37,197 nucleotides of DNA from contig URVZ01000011.1 in assembly GCA_900551365.1 (NCBI GenBank), forward strand, positions 1 through 37,197. Direction: 5' to 3'. Source of the stretch: an uncultured Collinsella sp. (GTDB taxonomy: Bacteria; Actinomycetota; Coriobacteriia; Coriobacteriales; Coriobacteriaceae). Of this stretch, positions 31,218 through 37,197 are shown one piece after another. The notes beneath the pieces are model-generated. The model saw nothing but the letters and a program-made list of their open reading frames with translations, was not told the DNA's origin and made no database searches. Both the position numbers and the translations under genes were made by a program. Numbering within the stretch: the stretch's first letter is position 1; each line of letters begins with the position of its first letter.

Positions 31218-31223
31218 ATTATA
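31218..31223 (-). promoter_or_regulatory. -10 hexamer of degV
   Basis: A perfect TATAAT on the minus strand lies 30 bp before the degV start codon. The -35 region is poor, so activation by another factor is possible. Confidence 0.6.
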
Positions 31224-31299
31224 GCGATATTGCTCACCGATGAAGCGTGCATCTAGTATTGAAAACTAGCACATTGGGATCATGTATGGAGCACGGTCA

Positions 31300-31339
31300 T
31301 AAATAAATGAACCTCGCAGCCCAAAGGTCACGAGGTTCA
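31300..31339 (-). terminator. Terminator of the pgsA-FHA-MerR-apt-NlpC operon
   Basis: On the minus strand, TGAACCTCG (31339-31331) and CGAGGTTCA (31316-31308) form a 9-bp stem followed by TTTATTTA. It begins 25 bp after the NlpC/P60 gene stop. Confidence 0.85.
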
Positions 31340-31363
31340 CATTCGTTTGCTATACAGAGTGAC

Positions 31364-32491
31364 TTAGTAGCGCACGAAAATGTAGTTGTTGTTCATGCCG
31401 GCTGCGACAGAGCTGATGATAACGCCCGTATTGTAATCGGAAGCATGGATCATCTGGCCGCCGCCAATATAGATGCCGGTGTGGTAAGAGTTGACCACAA
31501 CGTCACCCGGCTGAGGATCGGAAACGCGCGTCCAACCCATAAACGTGCCGGTGGTGCCCAGGCGGCAGTAGCGACCGGTGAGGCAGTAGCTAACGAATCC
31601 CGAGCAGTCAAAGCTGTTCGGGCCAATGCCGCCCCAGGAATAAGCGCAGCCAAGCTTGCTGTAGGCACGCGAAACAACGGAACCGCCGTCAACGGACTGG
31701 CTCGGCGCAGAAGGGGCCGGAGTCGGAGCCGGAGCCGGAGCGGGCTGCGGCGTAGGGGCAGGAGCGGGCGTGGGAGTGGGGGCAGGCGTGTTGCCGCCGT
31801 CATTGGTCGTACCGCCACCTTTGTTAGTGTTCTCAGTCGTGCCGGCGGTCTCGGTGTTCACCGTGGCCTTCTCGGCAGTACTGGCGTTAATGCCGGCTTG
31901 CAGCGCGGCATTGGCTTCGGCCTCGGCGGCAAGTTCGGCCTTCAGTTGGGAGTCCAGAGAGTTCACAACGTTTTGAGCCTCGGCCTGCTGAGCGTTGAGC
32001 TCGTCGACCTTCTTTTGCGTGGCGGCGACGTTCTTCTCCTGCTCGGCCTGCTTGTTGGTAAGTTCCTGCTTGAGCTCTTTGACCTCTTGGATGGTTTGGG
32101 CCTGCTTGTCGGAAACCTTGCCGTAGTAGAACAGGCGGTTGAGTATATCGCCCAGGTCATCGACGCCTGTCAGTACCTGGAGCAGGCTCAGGCCGCCGGT
32201 CTTGTACTCACCTGCAACGTAGTTGGAAAGCTTGGTCTGGCCATCGGCGATCTCCTGCTGCTTTTGCGTGATCTCGCCAGCGGTCTGGTCGAGCGCCTGC
32301 GTCTGAGTGGCGAGCTCGTCGTAGATCTGCTGGGTTTGCGTGCCGATCTGCTCGAGTTTGGTACGAGCAGCGGCAAGATCGGATGCGGTATCGGCATAGG
32401 CAGGAGCCGCGAGGCCCAGGCCCAAAACACAAGCGAGGGTTGCCGTAGCAGCGCAGCGTGCCATGTTTTTATGCGTGTTTGCTGTGCGCAT
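31364..32491 (-). CDS. Secreted NlpC/P60 peptidoglycan hydrolase
   Basis: The 375-residue protein is a cell-wall endopeptidase of the RipA/CwlO layout. A signal peptide with cleavage near AYA33-D34 precedes a long coiled coil (about 35-195), a Thr/Asn/Gly then Pro/Ala-rich linker (about 200-265) and a C-terminal NlpC/P60 domain. The catalytic cysteine is C296 (FDCSGFVSY) and the histidine H337 (YHTGIYIG). Coiled coils in such proteins regulate the hydrolase, often through FtsEX. The gene follows apt after 32 bp and ends at the operon terminator. The repetitive Pro-Ala linker probably spans the wall. Confidence 0.9.
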   Translation of the reverse strand: MRTANTHKNMARCAATATLACVLGLGLAAPAYADTASDLAAARTKLEQIGTQTQQIYDELATQTQALDQTAGEITQKQQEIADGQTKLSNYVAGEYKTGGLSLLQVLTGVDDLGDILNRLFYYGKVSDKQAQTIQEVKELKQELTNKQAEQEKNVAATQKKVDELNAQQAEAQNVVNSLDSQLKAELAAEAEANAALQAGINASTAEKATVNTETAGTTENTNKGGGTTNDGGNTPAPTPTPAPAPTPQPAPAPAPTPAPSAPSQSVDGGSVVSRAYSKLGCAYSWGGIGPNSFDCSGFVSYCLTGRYCRLGTTGTFMGWTRVSDPQPGDVVVNSYHTGIYIGGGQMIHASDYNTGVIISSVAAGMNNNYIFVRY

Positions 32492-32523
32492 GGAGCTTCC
32501 TTTCCGGTATCTAAGGGTAGCGG

Positions 32524-33054
32524 CTAGTCCACCGTTACCAGGCTAAAGAGCTCGACGTCCTCGTTGGAGGGCGTGAGCTTCTCGCGCGGGTTAAGAAACG
32601 CAAGCTCGAGGATACAGCCGTAACCCACAAGCTTTGCGCCCATATCTCGCACCAGTTTACCTGTTGCCTCGACGGTTCCGCCCGTCGCGACCAAGTCGTC
32701 CAGAATCAACACGGTATCTTTAGAGGTAATGGCATCGGCATGGATCTCGATAGAGTCGGTGCCATATTCGAGCTCGTAGCTCTGGCTCACCGTCTTGCGC
32801 GGCAGCTTGCCCGGCTTGCGCGCGGGCACAAAGCCGGCGCCCAGGGCGACAGCCACGGGCACGCCGACCATAAAGCCGCGAGCCTCGGGACCCACGACCT
32901 TGGTGATACCCATGCCGGCAAAATGCTCGGCCAGGGCATCTACCATGGCCTTTAGCGCCTCGGGATTACCAAAGAGCGGCGTGATGTCCTTAAAGACGAC
33001 TCCAGGCTCGGGATAGTCGGGGATATCGACGATATGAGATTCGAAGTCGTACAT
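32524..33054 (-). CDS. apt: Adenine phosphoribosyltransferase
   Basis: Apt salvages adenine to AMP using PRPP. The 176-residue protein has FPEPGV-like start DIPDYPEPGVVFKDITPLF (10-28), the GPEARGF block and the PRPP-binding motif VLILDDLVATGGT (115-127). ATG 33054 is used because AAAGG lies 7 bases upstream; an in-frame ATG at 33069 has no such site. It lies 38 bp after the MerR gene and 32 bp before the NlpC/P60 gene. Confidence 0.94.
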   Translation of the reverse strand: MYDFESHIVDIPDYPEPGVVFKDITPLFGNPEALKAMVDALAEHFAGMGITKVVGPEARGFMVGVPVAVALGAGFVPARKPGKLPRKTVSQSYELEYGTDSIEIHADAITSKDTVLILDDLVATGGTVEATGKLVRDMGAKLVGYGCILELAFLNPREKLTPSNEDVELFSLVTVD

Positions 33055-33092
33055 AGCATGACCTTTCATGGGAAGCTGGTTTGTAGCAGCGT

Positions 33093-33977
33093 CTATTTGT
33101 CCGCGCTGGCGGTGCCGACGTGCGAGGGGGCGACAACCTTAAGCGGCTGCACGAGAGATTCCTCGCGCACGGGGACCGCGGAGGTAGATGCCTCTTCGCT
33201 TTTGGCCTTGGTGGATTCCGAGCGTGCGATTTCCTCGTCGAGGGCATCGATATCGGCGTCCTCGACCACGGCGTTGAGTGACTCGAATACACGGTTCTTG
33301 AGCAGTGCGGTATGCACGCCCTCGGTGAGGTCATGCAACTTCTTAAACGCACGCTCGAGCTTGGCGTCGCGTTCGTCGTCGGAAGTATCCATACCGAGCA
33401 TGCTCACGAGCACCTGCTCAAACATCGAAGACTCGCGGTTTGCCGACGATACGTACTGGCGCAGGTTTCGAGGCTCGATATGGAAGCGCGAAAGTTCGGA
33501 GCAGTAGCGGATGATCGGGAAATCGCGGCCATCGACAAGCTCGCGGTTCTGCGGGCTCTTGATGATGCGAATGAGGTCGTTTTCGGCCAGGGAGCGGATA
33601 AAGGAGATCTCGACGCCGAGCATATCGGGAATGGTCTCGATAGGATGCAGCTTTTGCTTGGTCTCCTTGGGCTCCGTCTTGAGCGGAACGTCGGACAGCA
33701 GGCCCACCTCGTAGGCGAGCGTCGACAGGTCCGTGGCGTTTTCCAGGCGCTGCTTGATCACGTTGAGCGGCATGTAGCGGGTCTTCTGCAGGTGCAGAAT
33801 GACCTCTAGGCGGTCAACATCTTCCTTGGAGTACTGGCGATACCCCTTAGGCGTGCGATGAGGGGTGATGAGCCCCTCATCTTCGAGAAATCTAATTTTT
33901 GAGTTCGAAAGATCGGGGTATGCGCCTCGAAGTAAATTGACGACCTGGCCGATACTCAGATAATTGCGTTCGGCCAT
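33093..33977 (-). CDS. MerR-family regulator, FtsR-like
   Basis: The 294-residue protein has an N-terminal MerR winged-helix domain (SIGQVVNLLRGAYPDLSNSK, then IRFLEDEGLITPHRTPKGYR) and a second helical domain. The tail after about 245 is disordered and Glu/Ser-rich. It starts 3 bp after the FHA gene, as in the actinobacterial garA/odhI-ftsR pair. FtsR in Corynebacterium controls ftsZ and growth; that role here is inferred from position and domain order. No effector-binding cysteines typical of metal sensors are evident. Confidence 0.82.
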   Translation of the reverse strand: MAERNYLSIGQVVNLLRGAYPDLSNSKIRFLEDEGLITPHRTPKGYRQYSKEDVDRLEVILHLQKTRYMPLNVIKQRLENATDLSTLAYEVGLLSDVPLKTEPKETKQKLHPIETIPDMLGVEISFIRSLAENDLIRIIKSPQNRELVDGRDFPIIRYCSELSRFHIEPRNLRQYVSSANRESSMFEQVLVSMLGMDTSDDERDAKLERAFKKLHDLTEGVHTALLKNRVFESLNAVVEDADIDALDEEIARSESTKAKSEEASTSAVPVREESLVQPLKVVAPSHVGTASADK

Positions 33978-33980
33978 GCC

Positions 33981-34415
33981 CTACTCACCGGTTTCGATGC
34001 GCTCCGGCGTGCTCTCGTGATAGATGAGCGTAAACGTACCGATCTGGACGGAAGAGCCGTCGTGCAGCGGTGCGCCGTTGACGATAGCGCCGTCAACCCA
34101 CGTACCGTTGAGCGAGCCCAGGTCCTCGATGCGGGCTCCCAGACCCTCGCGAATAATGCGCGCATGGCTACGCGACACGGTCATGTCGTTGAGGAAGATG
34201 CAGTTAGCGGGATCGCGGCCGATGGTGGTCACATTATCCTCGAGCTCAAAGGCGGCGCCGGTCTGCGGGCCCTTGACGATAGACAACACGGGCGCGGTTA
34301 TGTGTACGTTGGCCATGAGGTCGGGAACGGTGACATCGCTCGAAGGAACGCGGAAAACGCAGGTGGCGTCTGAGGCCTTACCGTTCTGAGGCATATTGTT
34401 AACCATGTTGTCCAT
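33981..34415 (-). CDS. FHA-domain protein, GarA/OdhI-like
   Basis: The 144-residue protein has a C-terminal FHA phosphothreonine-binding domain with the key residues GR (66-67), SRSH (81-84) and N103-G (LGSLNGTWVDG). GarA/OdhI inhibits 2-oxoglutarate dehydrogenase and related enzymes until its N-terminal threonine is phosphorylated and folds onto the FHA domain. Here the N-terminal DATCVFR (T18) aligns with the ETTSVFR phosphosite of GarA as I remember it, keeping one of the two threonines. ATG 34415 follows AGGGG. Its neighbours pgsA and the MerR gene match the actinobacterial locus. The protein kinase is not in the window. Confidence 0.85.
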   Translation of the reverse strand: MDNMVNNMPQNGKASDATCVFRVPSSDVTVPDLMANVHITAPVLSIVKGPQTGAAFELEDNVTTIGRDPANCIFLNDMTVSRSHARIIREGLGARIEDLGSLNGTWVDGAIVNGAPLHDGSSVQIGTFTLIYHESTPERIETGE

Positions 34416-34481
34416 GACAACCCCTAACTTAACGCGGACATGCCGCAAAGAATGAACTGTACGTAATCATACCCCAATGGC

Positions 34482-35186
34482 TTAATCTTCGATTTCGGGG
34501 TTAAGAAAGTCGATGTCTTCGTCCTCGGGATGCGCCACGGCCTGTCTAATGGCCGCTCCGCCCTTAATGGAATAGATGACAGCGGTGAGCATGGAGAAGA
34601 TGACGCCGCCGTACACAAAGAAAATGCCAAGCGGTACCGGGCTGCCGTTGAGGCCCGGGAAGGCCGTGAACGTGGCGGGCAGCAGATGCCAGCCGTCCAC
34701 AGTGGGAAAGCCTAGTAGCATGAGCGAAAAACCGGTCATGAGCAGAGCCGTGGCAATCTTGCCGGGAAACACCACGTCGATGGGACGGCGGTGATAGTGG
34801 CGCACGATGAGCGTGCCAATGCCAAGGTAGATATCGCGACCGATGATGAGCACGCAGACCCAGATGGGAAGCTCGCCACGGACCACGAGACCTAAAACGC
34901 CTGTAAATAGCAGCGCGCGGTCGCAAATGGGATCCATAACCTTGCCGAGCCACGAGACCGTTTTGGTCATGCGGGCAATCTGACCGTCCATCCAGTCGGT
35001 GGAGGCCGCGATGGCGTAGATGACGATGGCGACGACGCGGTTGTTGTCCGTCACAAACAGGTACAGGAAGACCAGTGTGAGGATCAGGCGCGTGAAGGTA
35101 ATGAAATTGGAGATCGTAAAGATCTTATTCGACGGGTAATCGGAGGTGCCGATAAGCTCCTTTTTGATCTTCTTTTTGATTCCCAC
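34482..35186 (-). CDS. CDP-alcohol phosphatidyltransferase (second PgsA-type synthase)
   Basis: The 234-residue membrane protein has the complete CDP-alcohol motif D64, D67-G68, A71-R72, G81, D85, D89 and five or six hydrophobic helices. The first about 22 residues are basic and cytoplasmic. GTG 35186 is chosen because GGGGGAG lies 4-5 bases upstream; the frame extends further but without a start signal. Being next to the FHA and MerR genes, it resembles mycobacterial pgsA2. The product could be phosphatidylglycerol phosphate, cardiolipin or another phospholipid, and the sequence alone does not decide. Confidence 0.85.
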   Translation of the reverse strand: MGIKKKIKKELIGTSDYPSNKIFTISNFITFTRLILTLVFLYLFVTDNNRVVAIVIYAIAASTDWMDGQIARMTKTVSWLGKVMDPICDRALLFTGVLGLVVRGELPIWVCVLIIGRDIYLGIGTLIVRHYHRRPIDVVFPGKIATALLMTGFSLMLLGFPTVDGWHLLPATFTAFPGLNGSPVPLGIFFVYGGVIFSMLTAVIYSIKGGAAIRQAVAHPEDEDIDFLNPEIED

Positions 35187-35222
35187 AGGACTCCCCCGCT
35201 GGTAAACGACAAAACTTTCGAT

Positions 35223-35251
35223 ACTATACCCGTTCTGGCGATGTCTATCCA
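35223..35251 (-). promoter_or_regulatory. Promoter of the pgsA-FHA-MerR-apt-NlpC operon
   Basis: On the minus strand TGGATA (35251-35246), a 17-bp spacer and TATAGT (35228-35223) form a plausible promoter, 36 bp before the GTG start. Confidence 0.6.
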
Positions 35252-35350
35252 GCGCGAGCATAGAGTGTCCAGACATATATAAGACCCCAACGACCGTTAC
35301 GGCTTCGTTAGAAACGCGCCCCACCATGGATGGTGAACCCGAAAGGTAAG

Positions 35351-35381
35351 GCGCGCGGGCACGGCGACTCGGCCCGCGCGC
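35351..35381. promoter_or_regulatory. GC-rich leader hairpin before the ABC transporter genes
   Basis: GCGCGCGGGC (35351-35360) pairs perfectly with GCCCGCGCGC (35372-35381) around an 11-base loop. It ends 9 bases before the ribosome-binding site AAAGGA. No T-run follows, so a leader structure is more likely than a terminator. Confidence 0.5.
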
Positions 35382-35403
35382 CCGGAAGAGAAAGGATAAA
35401 CCC

Positions 35404-36128
<725 letters not shown>

Positions 36129-36132
<4 letters not shown>

Positions 36133-36899
36133 CGGGCGAGAAAGGCGGCCTGCTCGCGGGCCTGCGCGCCGAGGCCCTGAAGTCGCGCCACGCGGCACCG
36201 GTTCGCCTGGCCGTGCTCATGGCGCTGCCGATGCCGCTGCTCGGCGCGATGCCCTACCGGGGCGTGCAGATCTTCAGCGCGTGGAACTACTGGTACGCGC
36301 TCTTCCTGCCCGTGGCTCTCTCGCTCGTGGTGGCGTGCGTCGCGCGGGCGGACGCGCGCACGCGGATGCGGGGGCTTCTGGGCCTGGGCTTCCCGCTCGG
36401 GCGCGCCTGGTGGGCCAAGGCGCTCTGGTGCCTCGCGCTCTGCACGCTCTCGAACCTCGTGGTCTTCGGCATCTACCTCGCGGGATCGGCGTTCTCCTCG
36501 CAGGGCCTCACGGCCGCGGGCACCCTCACGATGCTCCTCTGCGCGCTCGCCAACACGGTGACCGCGGCGTGGATGATCCCCGCAGGGCTCTTCCTCACGG
36601 CGCGGCTCGGCATGCTCGCGGGCATCTTCTGCCCGCTCGTCGCGCAGCTCATGGGTGGGTTCGCCTGGTCGCTGATGCCGCTGCCGCAGCTCTTTCCGCC
36701 GTCGGCGAGCATGGTCATCCCCACGAGCTTCATCCCCGTGCTGCCGAGCGGCGAGCCACTCGCGGCGGACATGGCGCTCGGCGGGGCGCTCACGGCGGAC
36801 GGTATGCTCACACTGGCGGGCCTTGCGGTCTGCGCGCTCGCGTTCGCCGCGCTCACGGCGGCGGGCGCGGCCTGGTTCGCGCGCTCCGAGGAGAGGTGA
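36129..36899 (+). CDS. Lantibiotic-immunity-type permease (MutE/EpiE-like)
   Basis: The 256-residue protein has about six hydrophobic helices. An early LRAEALKSRHAAPVRLAV and the following NYWYALFLPVALSLV resemble the first permease of LanFEG transporters. It overlaps the ATPase gene by 4 bases (ATGA) and the next gene by 1 base (TGATG), so all three are translationally coupled. It would form the membrane channel with the ATPase. The peptide exported is unknown. Confidence 0.8.
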
Positions 36900-37197
36900 T
36901 GGCCATGACACGACTCCCCGACCCGACGCCGCGCATGACTCTCCCGCGGGCCCTGCTCTCCGAGGCCCTGCGCCTGGCGCGCTCCCCGCTCACGGCGGTG
37001 CACCTCGTCTGCGGCCTGGCAGCCGGTCTTGCCTGCGGCGAGTACTTCTCCATAACCCGATGGGACCCGGCGCTGGGCGCGGACGCCTACGCCCAGTTCC
37101 TCGGCGCCCTCATGCCGCTCATGTCCGCCATCGTCTGCGGGCTCGCCGTGGACGAAGAGCGCGCTGCCGGGCGCCTCGCCAACCTCACGGCGGTCCC
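36899..37197 (+). CDS. Second permease of the lantibiotic-immunity transporter (partial, MutG-like)
   Basis: The gene is cut by the window end; 99 complete codons are visible. ATG 36899 overlaps the previous stop; ATG 36905 is an alternative start. The visible part begins with a cytoplasmic segment (LPRALLSEALRLARSPLTAV), followed by a hydrophobic helix and the ARFLGALMPLM-like stretch FLGALMPLMSAIVCGLAVDE, similar to LanG/MutG permeases. It most likely completes the LanFEG set. Confidence 0.75.
   Translation, partial: MAMTRLPDPTPRMTLPRALLSEALRLARSPLTAVHLVCGLAAGLACGEYFSITRWDPALGADAYAQFLGALMPLMSAIVCGLAVDEERAAGRLANLTAV

Noticed and set aside
31680..31800. Short repeats of GGAGCCGGAGCCGGAG type, possible regulatory repeat or CRISPR-like array
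   Set aside because: They encode the Pro-Ala-Thr linker of the NlpC/P60 protein in frame; there are no spacers. No CRISPR array was seen anywhere in the window.
31307..32527. 406-codon plus-strand frame opposite the NlpC/P60 gene
   Set aside because: The minus-strand gene has a signal peptide, coiled coil and catalytic motifs; the plus frame includes the operon terminator and is low complexity.

Overview
The window reads as a chromosomal segment of a high-GC Gram-positive bacterium of the class Coriobacteriia, most likely Collinsella or a close relative. This is inferred from the protein sequences, codon use and gene order; no database search was possible. From about 5.6 to 26.6 kb, genes for RNase J, FtsK, PgsA, CinA, RecA-RecX, MiaB, MiaA, HflX, LexA, a LysM protein and NrdR follow the order I recall for the actinobacterial block that in Mycobacterium runs from rnj to nrdR. 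The rny-spoVS-miaB stretch also resembles the Bacillus arrangement.

Layout. (1) 1-5.3 kb is an accessory island. It holds a decayed IS1595-type transposase gene, an apparently intact IS3-family element abutting its 3' end, a small RelB/DinJ-like antitoxin gene with no toxin, and, translationally coupled to it, a single-chain restriction-modification protein (nuclease-like, methylase and specificity regions). A strong terminator closes the island. (2) 5.6-14.7 kb is a tightly packed operon: rnj, ftsK, a RodZ-like gene, yajQ, rimO, pgsA and pncC. (3) 14.7-16.8 kb is SOS-regulated recA-recX, with a textbook LexA box inside the recA promoter and an 11-bp-phased repeat upstream. (4) 17.0-23.7 kb is rny, an orphan GHKL ATPase gene, spoVS, miaB, miaA and hflX. 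(5) 23.7-26.6 kb is a membrane-protein gene and lexA on the minus strand, diverging from a LysM cell-division-inhibitor-like gene across three evenly spaced LexA boxes, then nrdR and dut.

(6) 26.6-27.06 kb is a gene-free stretch with two long palindromic elements in opposite orientation plus a truncated third copy. They share a loop core but have different, mutually complementary stems. This is the best candidate for something undescribed. (7) 27.06-31.2 kb holds a lipid glycosyltransferase gene diverging from trxB, a DUF1836 gene and a convergent degV gene. (8) 31.3-35.2 kb is a minus-strand operon: a pgsA-type synthase, an FHA protein (GarA/OdhI-like), a MerR regulator (FtsR-like), apt and a secreted NlpC/P60 hydrolase. 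(9) From 35.4 kb the sequence becomes visibly more GC-rich and carries a lantibiotic-immunity-type ABC transporter (LanF-like ATPase, LanE-like permease and a second permease cut by the window end).

The core genes cover RNA turnover (RNases J and Y), chromosome segregation (FtsK), DNA repair and the SOS response (RecA, RecX, LexA, the LysM inhibitor), tRNA and ribosomal protein modification (MiaA, MiaB, RimO), nucleotide supply (NrdR, Dut, Apt) and envelope lipid synthesis.
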